From Thermoplasmata archaeon (lineage in GTDB: Archaea; Thermoplasmatota; Thermoplasmata; SG8-5): a stretch of DNA of 13,215 bases. The number at the start of each line of letters is the position of its first letter. Positions within the stretch are counted from its first letter, which is position 1. The stretch spans positions 1-13,215 of the forward strand of contig JAUSPR010000062.1 in assembly GCA_030655715.1 (NCBI GenBank). The letters run 5' to 3'. The notes below the pieces were generated by a model, which was given only the letters and a program-made list of their open reading frames with translations, ran no database searches and had not been told where the DNA came from. The position numbers and the translations under genes were made by a program. Positions 6,421 through 13,215 of this stretch are shown here, piece after piece.

Positions 6421-8298
6421 ATGATATCATACGGAAAGATAACAATCGGAATTGTGCTTGCACTATTGATTCTGGCATCAGTGCAGCCCGCCGTGATGGC
6501 GGACGGCATACCCATGATAAGGACAGAATTGCACGGGACATTGCGCGAGAATCGCCAGATAGCGTACGTCAGGGTTGCCGATTCGGCGGAATTCGAAATA
6601 CTGGACCTGTTCCTCAGCGTGGTATCTCTCGACCCGGGGAACAACCTGACGATTTTAATTCCTCTCAGGACAAGGCCCACCGCTGTCAGCGGGTCGCAAA
6701 CATCGGAACATCAGTTCAGGAACGAAAGAAACTACAACGGCATTCTGAATCTGGCAGAGAAGCAAAACCACGCGGTTGGAAAAGTAGGCTCAAGCACCCT
6801 GGACAATATTGGGCTGGTTGCCAGATGCCAGATGATGGGCATTTTTGTCATGGTCATCGGAATGGGTGGCAGCGATGGCGGTATTCATTACGAGATAGCG
6901 GACGGCGTCAGCATGGATCTGCTTTCGTTCAATTCCACCGATTCTCTGAGCGAATATTATGAGGCCAGCGGTGTCGACGTCCCGGCTGATGTGGCCGAGA
7001 TGATTGCGAGATACGGTGAATTCAATGTCGGCGTGATAAGCGCTGTGACACGGCCGCCAATCGATGAGGAAAAATTCAACAGGATAGCGGAGCGATACCC
7101 GACCCAGCTGGAGGATTTCAGGAGATTTGTGGCGGTGACACCGACAATATCGACCTACGGTTATTACGACTTCTATGAATTTGGTAGAAACGAGAACCCG
7201 GAACTTTTCAGTATTCTGCGCAGCATTGGCGACCCGCAGCTCCAGATGGATTTTATGGAATTGGTATATGCCACATACGGCCAAAGCCAGGTCGAAGGGA
7301 CCGTCATAAGTTTCCAGCTCCCGCTTCCGGACGGCACCGCCTTCTTCCCGCTTGGCACAACGCCCGCATGGAACGGCGTCCAGAACACCCAGGTCATTTT
7401 CAGAATTCCAGACACCCAGATCATTGATTTTAACCGGAATGCAGATGAGGTGTTCTTTGCAGGTTACCATTACTATGTGTGGGACTTCGGCGCGGAATCC
7501 CCGGATTATGACCTGGAAGGCTCCGTGAAGGATGCGGGTTTTGTCACAGGCCTTAACAGGTTCGGAAGGCACTCGGAGCAGTACATATATGAACACTCTG
7601 GCAGCCTCGGTTTCGCAATTGCCACGGCCATCTTCATCGGTCTATGGTCCGGAGGTTTCTGGGCCTTGTCCAGGTTCAAGGACTGGAATTTACGGGGCAA
7701 GAAACGTTACCTTGTTTTTCTCGCACTGGGAGCACTTTGCTTTGCAGTCTCGTTCCTGTTGACCATCCTTTTTGGTCTGTTGATGGCAATTACCTGCGTG
7801 CTTTTGCTGGACCAGAGAGCTAGGCCCTTGCCCACAAAATCAGGGAAACGGAAACTTGCCTGGCTACTCGGTTTTCTGCTATGCTTAACAGCCTTCCTGT
7901 TCCTCGCAGCCATATCAATAACATACAATTTTTCCACAGCCTATTCAATTCCGTTCACTATAGGGTTCATTGGAGTCGCCTTCCTGTTTCTTCACTGGAT
8001 ATTCATGAAAAATTCATCTTATGAACGCAAGCTCGGCGCATGGTTCTTTTATCTTGCCATGATGTTGCCATCATTGCTGGTGGTGACATCCGAGATATTC
8101 ATGGGAGTGTTCTGCTCTCTTTCTTTCGTGATGTTCTTCCTTATCCAGACATCTGTTTACGTCGAGCTCATCAAAATCGAGGAAGAAGAGCAGGAAACAA
8201 TGTACAAGCAATTGCTGAAAGAGGAATGGGCCAGGGAGAGGGGCAATGGCACGTCAAGTTTAAATTCACGGAACGCAATTCCTCCCCATGGAAAATAA
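6421..8298 (+). CDS. Unrecognised membrane protein with large extracytoplasmic domain
   Basis: Codes for 625 residues from ATG 6421. The first 28 residues form a good signal peptide or anchor (MISYGKITIGIVLALLILAS, then VQPAVMADG). A soluble, presumably extracytoplasmic region of about 360 residues follows, with strands near the start (IAYVRVADSAEFEILDLFLS, LTILIPL) and a conserved-looking stretch GTAFFPLGTTPAWNG. From about residue 390 to 600 there are about seven hydrophobic segments, then a charged cytoplasmic tail (EEEEQETMYKQLLKEEWARERG). The frame is open back to 6304, but ATG 6421 is preferred because it starts directly at the signal sequence and lies about 25 bp after an AT-rich site. 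I do not recognise the family, so no function is proposed. Its 3' end overlaps the next gene by 11 bp. Confidence 0.7.
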   Translation: MISYGKITIGIVLALLILASVQPAVMADGIPMIRTELHGTLRENRQIAYVRVADSAEFEILDLFLSVVSLDPGNNLTILIPLRTRPTAVSGSQTSEHQFRNERNYNGILNLAEKQNHAVGKVGSSTLDNIGLVARCQMMGIFVMVIGMGGSDGGIHYEIADGVSMDLLSFNSTDSLSEYYEASGVDVPADVAEMIARYGEFNVGVISAVTRPPIDEEKFNRIAERYPTQLEDFRRFVAVTPTISTYGYYDFYEFGRNENPELFSILRSIGDPQLQMDFMELVYATYGQSQVEGTVISFQLPLPDGTAFFPLGTTPAWNGVQNTQVIFRIPDTQIIDFNRNADEVFFAGYHYYVWDFGAESPDYDLEGSVKDAGFVTGLNRFGRHSEQYIYEHSGSLGFAIATAIFIGLWSGGFWALSRFKDWNLRGKKRYLVFLALGALCFAVSFLLTILFGLLMAITCVLLLDQRARPLPTKSGKRKLAWLLGFLLCLTAFLFLAAISITYNFSTAYSIPFTIGFIGVAFLFLHWIFMKNSSYERKLGAWFFYLAMMLPSLLVVTSEIFMGVFCSLSFVMFFLIQTSVYVELIKIEEEEQETMYKQLLKEEWARERGNGTSSLNSRNAIPPHGK

Positions 8299-8524
8299 AC
8301 AATGGCCTTACCGTATTCGGCCATCCCGTCCGGGTATGCTGGAAGCCAGTCCAACACAGGAAGAAGAAGCGCTGTTCGGTCAGCACTTCGAATACCTGAA
8401 AGATCTGGCCAGTAAGGATGCGGAAACTGCCAGGGTGATTTTTGAAAATGACCCAACCATGAAAGCAGGCGTCTTCGAAGGAGACCCCTACCCTTTCACA
8501 GTGACGCTGAAATCGGAAGGTTGA
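8288..8524 (+). CDS. YciI-like protein lacking its central strands
   Basis: Only 78 residues, while YciI-family proteins usually have about 95-100. The N-terminal part (YRIRPSRPGMLEASPTQEEE, then FGQHFEYLKDLASK, with the conserved His at 33) and the C-terminal part (DAETARVIFENDPTMKAGVF, then PYPFTVTL) both fit the family well. The stretch normally lying between them is absent: roughly 25 residues with the beta strands and the loop between them, missing in frame after K43. This looks like an in-frame internal deletion; the reading frame is otherwise clean. YciI proteins form dimeric ferredoxin-like folds with largely unknown enzymatic roles. The shortened form may not fold in the normal way. 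It overlaps the preceding gene by 11 bp and ends 7 bp before the next, so it is surely cotranscribed. Confidence 0.7.
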   Translation: MENKQWPYRIRPSRPGMLEASPTQEEEALFGQHFEYLKDLASKDAETARVIFENDPTMKAGVFEGDPYPFTVTLKSEG

Positions 8525-8531
8525 CTTGAAG

Positions 8532-9080
8532 ATGAATGTCAAATCCATTTTGTTGGCCCTGGCCCTTGCGAGCCTTCTCTGCCTGAATACAAGCGCAGCA
8601 ACTGTCCAGCTTCCTTACGGCACTCACCAGATATCCATAACGCTCCAGCCAAATGAGGATTTGGCTTACCTCATACCACTGGAATTGGGCGACCGTCTGA
8701 TTGTCAACCTGGCAGTTGCAGAAGGCGGCCCAGTGGACTTCTATCTGACAAATTTAACTGCATACAATCTTTACAAGGCCAGTGTTTCAGGCGACCTGAA
8801 CTTTCCGTCCCTGTACTATCTGACAGGCCAGACCTCTGAAAATGCTATTGAGGTCCAATATTCATATGACTCACTGGTCAAGAATGAATTGGTGGTCTTA
8901 ATCGACAATTCAGTCTATACAGAAAATGGTGCCGCGCCAATCGGCCCTGTGACAGTGACAGGTGAAATCACCGTGGAAAGAAATGTCTGGACATTCCAGA
9001 ATATAGCCATAACAATCGCTGTCGTGGTAATAATCATACTCTTCATGGCATATCTGAAATGGCCAACAAATCGAGGATAA
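8532..9080 (+). CDS. Membrane-anchored protein with an emp24/GOLD-like domain
   Basis: Codes for 182 residues from ATG 8532, with GGAAGG about 10 nt upstream (a TTG at 8526 is an alternative). The N-terminus is a signal peptide (KSILLALALASLLCLNTSAA). The exported part is beta-rich and carries the word pattern of emp24/GOLD-type sandwiches: LQPNEDLAYLIPLELGDRLIV, GGPVDFYLTN, then VVLIDNSVYTENGAAPIGPV, close to the usual pattern of a strand ending in IDNT, a short loop, and a P-V-T-V strand. A single C-terminal transmembrane helix (IAITIAVVVIIILFMAYLKW) leaves a tail of about five residues. The order signal, beta domain, transmembrane helix, short tail resembles p24 proteins but without their coiled coil. 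The domain call comes from reading patterns, not from a search. It may work with the large membrane protein two genes upstream. Confidence 0.6.
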   Translation: MNVKSILLALALASLLCLNTSAATVQLPYGTHQISITLQPNEDLAYLIPLELGDRLIVNLAVAEGGPVDFYLTNLTAYNLYKASVSGDLNFPSLYYLTGQTSENAIEVQYSYDSLVKNELVVLIDNSVYTENGAAPIGPVTVTGEITVERNVWTFQNIAITIAVVVIIILFMAYLKWPTNRG

Positions 9081-9087
9081 TTGTTTT

Positions 9088-9714
9088 ATGCAGGTCTGCA
9101 ATGTCCCGGCCATGTATGAGGAAGAGGACGGCACACTGGCAGTCAAGCTAGCCAGGGCGTCAATAGACAGGTCCGTTAAAGGAATTCCCATGCCGGAAAT
9201 CAAGGTTCCGGAGAAATTTCAAAACGACTCAGGCGCATTTGTTACGTTGAACACCTATCCTAATCTAGATTTGAGAGGATGCATTGGCTTTCCCGAGCCA
9301 TATTTCCCATTGAAAGATGCATTGGTCAAGGCCGCGGAAAGTGCGACCAGGGACCCGAGATTCCCAAGATTGAAGGCTTCGGAACTGGACAACATTGTCG
9401 TGGAAGTGAGCCTTCTATCCCCCCCCCAAAGAATCAAGGTCAAGAACCCGAAGGAGTACCTGAACATCGTGAAAATCGGCAAGCACGGGCTAATAGTCGA
9501 GCAGGGCGGATTCAAGGGCCTTCTGCTGCCCCAGGTCCCTGTTGAATGGGGCTGGGATGTGGAAAAATATCTCGGACAAACTTGCATGAAGGCAGGTTTA
9601 TTCGCAGATGCCTGGCTGGATTCTCGAACCAGGATATACTCGTTCGAAGGCGATGTGTTCTCCGAGGAGAAGCCGCGTGGAACTGTTAGGAGGAAGAAGC
9701 TGGATGGCGCATGA
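9088..9714 (+). CDS. AMMECR1-domain protein
   Basis: A full-length archaeal AMMECR1 protein of 208 residues. The family hallmark LRGCIG is at 62-67, followed by FPEPYFPL and a DPRFPRL stretch (89-95). Further family blocks are VEVSLLSPP (105-113), GLIVEQGGFKGLLLPQVPVEWGWD (134-157) and TCMKAGL (165-171). The molecular function is not established. The conserved Cys and Arg of LRGCIG suggest an active site, and in archaea the domain is sometimes found beside the MEMO1 partner, which is absent here. ATG 9088 is taken because GAGGA lies about 10 nt upstream, overlapping the previous stop codon; ATG 9112 is also possible and matches the usual N-terminus. It overlaps pyrC by 11 bp. Confidence 0.92.
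   Translation: MQVCNVPAMYEEEDGTLAVKLARASIDRSVKGIPMPEIKVPEKFQNDSGAFVTLNTYPNLDLRGCIGFPEPYFPLKDALVKAAESATRDPRFPRLKASELDNIVVEVSLLSPPQRIKVKNPKEYLNIVKIGKHGLIVEQGGFKGLLLPQVPVEWGWDVEKYLGQTCMKAGLFADAWLDSRTRIYSFEGDVFSEEKPRGTVRRKKLDGA
9688..9694 (+). promoter_or_regulatory. Ribosome binding site of pyrC
   Basis: AGGAGGA ends 9 nt before ATG 9704, inside the end of the AMMECR1 gene. It decides the pyrC start in favour of ATG 9704 over upstream in-frame starts from 9608, which would add residues unlike the family. Confidence 0.75.
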
Positions 9715-10954
9715 ACTGGTCATAAAGGCCAGAATATTGCAGGCCGGTGCGTTTCGAACCATATGCATCGGCATTGACAATGGACGGATAAGCGCCGTTC
9801 AGGCTGAATTGAAAGGTGAGAAGGAATTTCATTTCGAGAATTATCTGGCCATGCCTGGCGGAGTGGACATTCACACCCACATGCGAGAACCCGGATTCAC
9901 AAACAAGGAAGATTTTTACACTGGCACCATGTCCGCGGCCTTCGGTGGAACAACCACGATTCTGGATATGCCGAACACGATACCTGCGACAGACAATGCC
10001 ATTGCATTTCAGGAAAAGCTTGAACTGGCATCTGAAAAAGCGAATGTGGATTTCGGACTTTTTGCCCAGCTGGCAGACATTGACGAAATAGCCAAAATGG
10101 CCCCCATGGCCATCGGATTCAAGCTCTTCATGGCAGATACCACATCAGCTTCCAGTGTTGATTCGCCCCCTGAAATTTTACTCACATCCAGACATATGGT
10201 CGGGAAAGTGGTCACAGTTCATGCCGAAGACCCCGGCCAATTCAGCAATGATGAATGTACAGACCTTCACAGGCACAATCTGATTCGGAATATGAAAGCT
10301 GAATCAGAAGCTGTCAAAACCATACTGGCCATCGATACGCCTGCAAAAATAAATCTGGCCCATCTCACCACCAGGGAATGCGTGTACATGGCCCAGAGAA
10401 ATAAATCAAGTTTTGAGCTTACGCCACATCACATCCTGCTGGACGAGTCCATGGACCTGGGAGCCCAGGGCAAGGTTAACCCGCCCCTGCGGAAAAGGCC
10501 GGTTGTTGACAAATTATTTAATGTTATGAAAACAGGTCGGGCCATAATAGCCAGCGACCATGCGCCTCACACACTGGAAGAGAAATCAGGAGACTTTGCG
10601 GCTACGCCATCCGGCATACCCGGTGTTGAAACACGCATCCCGCTCATGCTGGCCCTGGCCGAGAAAGGCCTTGTTAAACATCAGGCCGTGCAGGACATGT
10701 GTTGCCAGCTTCCTGCGGATTTATTCGACCTCAAGAAGGGAAGAATAGAACCTGGTTATGATGCGGATCTGGCATTCTATGACCTCCAGAACATGGTAAA
10801 AATTGATGGCCAAAAACTTCATTCCAAAGCCAGATGGACACCGTTCGAGGGATTTGGCGCGATTTTCCCGGTCGGCGTCATGCTGCGTGGCAATATGATA
10901 ATCAGGGGCGGCAAGCTGGTCATGGAAAAAACTGGCAGAAATTTAACGGTCTAG
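9704..10954 (+). CDS. pyrC: Dihydroorotase, third step of pyrimidine synthesis
   Basis: Codes for 416 residues and catalyses the reversible cyclisation of carbamoyl-aspartate to dihydroorotate in the cytoplasm. The amidohydrolase metal motif is DIHTHMREPG (H57, H59, with R61 for substrate). FGGTTTILDMPNT follows at 80-92. K140 in GFKLFM is at the position of the carbamylated lysine of related cyclic amidohydrolases. Further metal ligands are H173 (TVHAED), H220 (NLAHLTT) and D285 (ASDHAPH). GKVNPPLR (256-263), GIPGVETRIPLML (304-316) and PFEGF (380-384) support dihydroorotase over dihydropyrimidinase. All active-site residues that I can name are present. It is the last gene of the cluster and overlaps AMMECR1 by 11 bp. 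Its 3' end overlaps the end of trmY by 12 bp. Confidence 0.93.
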   Translation: MAHELVIKARILQAGAFRTICIGIDNGRISAVQAELKGEKEFHFENYLAMPGGVDIHTHMREPGFTNKEDFYTGTMSAAFGGTTTILDMPNTIPATDNAIAFQEKLELASEKANVDFGLFAQLADIDEIAKMAPMAIGFKLFMADTTSASSVDSPPEILLTSRHMVGKVVTVHAEDPGQFSNDECTDLHRHNLIRNMKAESEAVKTILAIDTPAKINLAHLTTRECVYMAQRNKSSFELTPHHILLDESMDLGAQGKVNPPLRKRPVVDKLFNVMKTGRAIIASDHAPHTLEEKSGDFAATPSGIPGVETRIPLMLALAEKGLVKHQAVQDMCCQLPADLFDLKKGRIEPGYDADLAFYDLQNMVKIDGQKLHSKARWTPFEGFGAIFPVGVMLRGNMIIRGGKLVMEKTGRNLTV

Positions 10955-11524
10955 CGCGTTCATTGTGATTGTGATGCAGTGGTCTGCATGCAGGCTTCTG
11001 GGGCCGAGAGATATTTTCTGTTTATCTGGCCATTCCTGAATTATTTTTTCCTCATCAGGCGTGAGGTCATTCTTGCCGCCGAGCACGAAAACATCATTTT
11101 GGCTCAGATTTACATCGGAAATGCTGGCACCATCCTCCTTGAGATAGATTATGCGGCGGCCAGCCAGTTCCGCCAGCACATCCGCGAACCCCCTCCTGGA
11201 AACATATATGCCCGGCGTGGACATGGTCCAGTCATGAACCGCATTCTTCATGAGCGCGTTCTTCACCAGCGCAGCGGTCGAACGTTCGTCAGGGTTCAGA
11301 TATTTCAGCTCATTGCCCACAAAGTGGAGCGTCCGTGGCGGGTCTGGCTCTCCCAGAAATATAAGATAAAGGTCCAAATCCCGGCGAATGTCATTGGACA
11401 GCATGAATGTGGAATTGACGCATCTGAGTAAAACATCCAAACGTCCCGTGGAGCCAGTCAGGTCATTCAGGGAAAATCCCCTATCAGTGCAGACCTTGTG
11501 GCCTACGACGATGAAACTAGACAT
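10943..11524 (-). CDS. trmY: tRNA (pseudouridine(54)-N1)-methyltransferase TrmY
   Basis: Codes for 193 residues, the normal length of this archaeal SPOUT methyltransferase, which makes N1-methylpseudouridine at position 54 of the tRNA T-loop using S-adenosylmethionine. Family blocks are all present: GSTGRLDVLLRCVNSTF (24-40), FLGEPDPPRTLHF (56-68), YLNPDERSTAALV (75-87), STPGIYVSRRGFADVL (102-117), FVLGG...DLT (146-154) in the trefoil knot, and ISLGPRSLHADHCI (171-184) with the conserved cysteine C183. The start codon directly follows the srp54 stop (TAG then ATG), with GGGGATG as a possible ribosome site inside the srp54 end, so the two are cotranscribed and probably translationally coupled. 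The gene converges on pyrC with a 12-bp overlap. Confidence 0.95.
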   Translation of the reverse strand: MSSFIVVGHKVCTDRGFSLNDLTGSTGRLDVLLRCVNSTFMLSNDIRRDLDLYLIFLGEPDPPRTLHFVGNELKYLNPDERSTAALVKNALMKNAVHDWTMSTPGIYVSRRGFADVLAELAGRRIIYLKEDGASISDVNLSQNDVFVLGGKNDLTPDEEKIIQEWPDKQKISLGPRSLHADHCITITMNALDR

Positions 11525-12868
11525 CTACATCCCCATTCCGCCGAAGCTGCCGTCCTTCATCTGCTTCTGCAATTGCTTGCGCAGCTTCCTGTTGCCTAAA
11601 AGTCCCTTCATCTGCTTCTTGGAATTATTGTAATGGATGAGGAGCGCCCTTACATCCTGGGACTTCATGCCGCTGCCCCTGGCTATTCTCTTCACTCTTG
11701 AGGATTTTATCAGTTTCGGGTCCTGCATTTCCTCCTTGGTCATGGAGCTCATGATTACCTTGAACTTGCGCAATTTCTCCTGCATTGCCTCGAGTTCCTC
11801 TTCGGGCATGGTTGCTGGTGCGCCCGGAAACATACTCATCAGTTTCTTGAGCGGCCCCATATTGGTCAGCATCTCCATCTGGTCGCGCATCTCGATTAGT
11901 GAAAACCGCCCATGCATGATATTGTTCATGGTTTCCTCGGCCTTGTCCTCGTCAATCGCGCCCTCTGCGGCTTCCAGCAGGGAACGAATATCGCCCATGC
12001 CAAGCAATCTTGAAATGAATCTATCCGGGTCGAAGAGCTCTAAATCTTCGATATGCTCGCCCGTGCCGATGAACAGGACTGGCGCATCAGTCACATTGAC
12101 CGCTGAGAGCGCGCCGCCGCCCTTTGCGGAGCCGTCCAGCTTTGTCAGGACTACTGCCGTGACTCCGACGGCTTCATGGAAAGCCTTGGCCTGCGGGCCT
12201 GCTTGCTGGCCCATTGCCGCGTCAACAATCATTATCTTCTCTGTGGGATTGGCAATCTTGGATATGGCCTTTATTTCCTGGATTAAATCCTTCTCCAGGG
12301 AATGCCGTCCGGAAGTATCCAGAATGATGATGTCAGACTTCTCAAAATGCTTCAGACCTTCCTTCACAATCTTCGGAGCGCTTTTCTCGCCGGGAATGCC
12401 GAAAACCGGAACTTCAATCAGCGTGCCGATCTGGCTAAGCTGCTCGTAAGCCGCAGGTCGATGAACGTCCGCGGCAATCAATCCGACTTTCTTGCCCTTC
12501 TTCTTGAAATATCTGGCCAGCTTGCCCGTAGTGGTAGTTTTCCCCTGGCCGTAAAGACCCACCATCATGATTATCTGTTTTTCCTGGCCGATTTCTCTTT
12601 TCTCGCCGAGAAAACTGACCAGCTCCTCATAGACGATACGGACAACATGCTCTTTCGGGTTAATGCCTGCCTTGGGCTTCTCTGTAAGGGCGCGATTTTC
12701 AATGTCCTTGGTGATTTTGAGGGCCAGTTGAACGTTAACATCGGCCTGAAGCAGTGCCCGCTGAATGTCCCTGACTATTTCCTTAACTAGGTCCTGGTCG
12801 ACATGCGAGGCATTCGCAATCTTCTTGAGCACGTTCTTGAGGGACGCGCCCAGCTTCTCCATTACCAT
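11525..12868 (-). CDS. srp54: Signal recognition particle protein SRP54
   Basis: Codes for 447 residues. It binds signal sequences of nascent proteins and 7S RNA and docks with the receptor FtsY in a GTP-dependent cycle. The N domain is residues 1-90. The G domain carries P-loop GLYGQGKTTTT (104-114), ADVHRPAAYEQL (133-144), DTSGRH (184-189) and TKLD (242-245), then GTGEHIEDLELFDP. The M domain (about 318-435) has the methionine-rich groove (MEMLTNMGPLKKLMSMFPG) and the RNA-binding RVKRIARGSG (391-400). The C-terminus ends in a short GGMGM tail. ATG 12868 is chosen over upstream in-frame starts: it matches the family N-terminus (MVMEKLG), and longer versions would begin before the predicted transcript start and even inside the tRNA gene. 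It overlaps nothing and leads a two-gene unit with trmY. Confidence 0.96.
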   Translation of the reverse strand: MVMEKLGASLKNVLKKIANASHVDQDLVKEIVRDIQRALLQADVNVQLALKITKDIENRALTEKPKAGINPKEHVVRIVYEELVSFLGEKREIGQEKQIIMMVGLYGQGKTTTTGKLARYFKKKGKKVGLIAADVHRPAAYEQLSQIGTLIEVPVFGIPGEKSAPKIVKEGLKHFEKSDIIILDTSGRHSLEKDLIQEIKAISKIANPTEKIMIVDAAMGQQAGPQAKAFHEAVGVTAVVLTKLDGSAKGGGALSAVNVTDAPVLFIGTGEHIEDLELFDPDRFISRLLGMGDIRSLLEAAEGAIDEDKAEETMNNIMHGRFSLIEMRDQMEMLTNMGPLKKLMSMFPGAPATMPEEELEAMQEKLRKFKVIMSSMTKEEMQDPKLIKSSRVKRIARGSGMKSQDVRALLIHYNNSKKQMKGLLGNRKLRKQLQKQMKDGSFGGMGM

Positions 12869-12910
12869 TTTGCTCGATCCTTTGACAAGGGGTTGCATAT
12901 CTCCCCAATG

Positions 12911-12919
12911 TTTTAAACT
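12911..12919 (-). promoter_or_regulatory. TATA box of srp54-trmY
   Basis: AGTTTAAAA on the minus strand lies between the tRNA-Cys 3' end and srp54. The predicted transcript start near 12888 leaves a leader of about 20 nt before ATG 12868 and excludes the in-frame ATG at 12898. Confidence 0.5.
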
Positions 12920-12925
12920 GTTGAG

Positions 12926-12996
12926 AGCCGAGGGGGAGATTTGAACTCCCGTATGCGGATCTGCAGTCCGCCACATAGCCGCTATGTTACCTCGGC
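12926..12996 (-). tRNA. tRNA-Cys(GCA)
   Basis: A 71-nt cloverleaf on the minus strand with every stem perfect. The acceptor is GCCGAGG with CCTCGGC, the D stem ACAT with ATGT around AGCGGCT, and the anticodon stem GCGGA with TCCGC around loop CTGCAGA (anticodon GCA). The variable loop is ATAC and the T arm GGGAG-TTCAAAT-CTCCC. The discriminator is T (U73), the identity base for cysteine. CCA is not encoded. There is no intron. Confidence 0.96.
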
Positions 12997-13011
12997 ATTC
13001 AGCTATTGATT

Positions 13012-13020
13012 GCTTATATG
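13012..13020 (-). promoter_or_regulatory. TATA box of tRNA-Cys
   Basis: CATATAAGC on the minus strand is centred about 20 bp upstream of the mature tRNA 5' end. This is slightly closer than usual, so transcription would begin at or very near the first tRNA base. Confidence 0.45.
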
Positions 13021-13025
13021 CATGC

Positions 13026-13068
13026 CCAGGTACTTCGCAAAGACGTAACTTTGCTCGTGTTACCTTGG
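13026..13068. repeat. Two-part stem-loop upstream of tRNA-Cys
   Basis: An inner perfect stem GCAAAG-ACGTAA-CTTTGC (13037-13054) is enclosed by an outer stem CCAGGTA (13026-13032) with TACCTTGG (13061-13068, one bulged base). The internal loop has GA on both strands next to the inner stem when read on the minus strand. Its role is unknown. The remaining sequence to the window end shows no gene. Confidence 0.5.
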
Positions 13069-13215
13069 CTTCTAGCTTCAATGCATACTGATATGGTTAA
13101 TTAATTTTTGCAATGAACCGGAGTTTACAACTTAGCGTATAACACCTAATTTTTCTCTTATTTTCAACCCGATTTTACGAGCGTACCACCTTTACCAATT
13201 TATTTGTAGTTACTA

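Noticed and set aside
6790..7596. Minus-strand open frame of 268 codons
   Set aside because: It is antisense to the large membrane protein, which has a clear signal peptide and transmembrane pattern; the antisense product has no recognisable features.
9608..9703. N-terminal extension of dihydroorotase
   Set aside because: It lies entirely within the AMMECR1 gene in another frame, and the AGGAGGA ribosome site points to ATG 9704.
11637..12449. Plus-strand open frame of 270 codons
   Set aside because: It is a mirror of the srp54 coding sequence, which is beyond doubt.
12869..13081. N-terminal extension of SRP54 by 71 residues
   Set aside because: It would run through the tRNA-Cys gene and start upstream of the predicted srp54 promoter; the family N-terminus is at 12868.

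Overview
This window is archaeal. It carries RadB (a RecA-family protein found only in archaea), TrmY (the archaeal tRNA pseudouridine-54 methyltransferase), an archaeal-type SRP54, an AMMECR1-domain protein and a tRNA-Cys. Several genes have a TATA box about 25-30 bp upstream of the start codon, which implies leaderless or nearly leaderless mRNAs. RadB together with the general gene style points to Euryarchaeota in the broad sense. A Thermoplasmata-like lineage is my guess from the SRP54 P-loop (GLYGQGKTTTT) and gene style, but I cannot place it firmly.

Layout. (1) Positions 1 to about 4430 form an accessory segment, AT-rich from about position 600. It holds a large unrecognised protein that may be cut by the left window edge, a small membrane protein overlapping it by 4 bp, an IS91-family (HUH, Y2) insertion sequence, and a TPR protein whose C-terminal HEPN (Swt1-like) domain stops part-way. 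The IS appears to have truncated the genes on both sides. (2) Positions 4428-4824 are a GC-rich, non-coding, strongly structured spacer with three near-perfect hairpins and internal repeats. (3) On the minus strand follow radB and a winged-helix regulator-like gene, each with its own TATA box. (4) Divergent from the regulator is a tight plus-strand cluster at 6421-10954: a multi-pass membrane protein with a large extracytoplasmic domain, a shortened YciI-like protein, a membrane-anchored protein resembling an emp24/GOLD domain, AMMECR1, and dihydroorotase (pyrC). (5) Converging on pyrC with a 12-bp 3' overlap is the minus-strand srp54-trmY pair, preceded by tRNA-Cys(GCA).

How the genes fit together. 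The right two thirds are housekeeping: protein targeting (SRP54), tRNA modification and decoding (TrmY, tRNA-Cys), pyrimidine synthesis (dihydroorotase) and recombination (RadB). The five-gene plus-strand cluster is probably one transcription unit that joins two uncharacterised envelope proteins to pyrC. The left third looks like a site of gene gain and decay. The items most worth a second look are the IS insertion and the truncations beside it, the structured spacer at 4560-4780, the YciI protein lacking its central strands, and the emp24-like membrane protein. I see no complete novel defence system; the TPR-HEPN protein is the closest candidate and it is broken.
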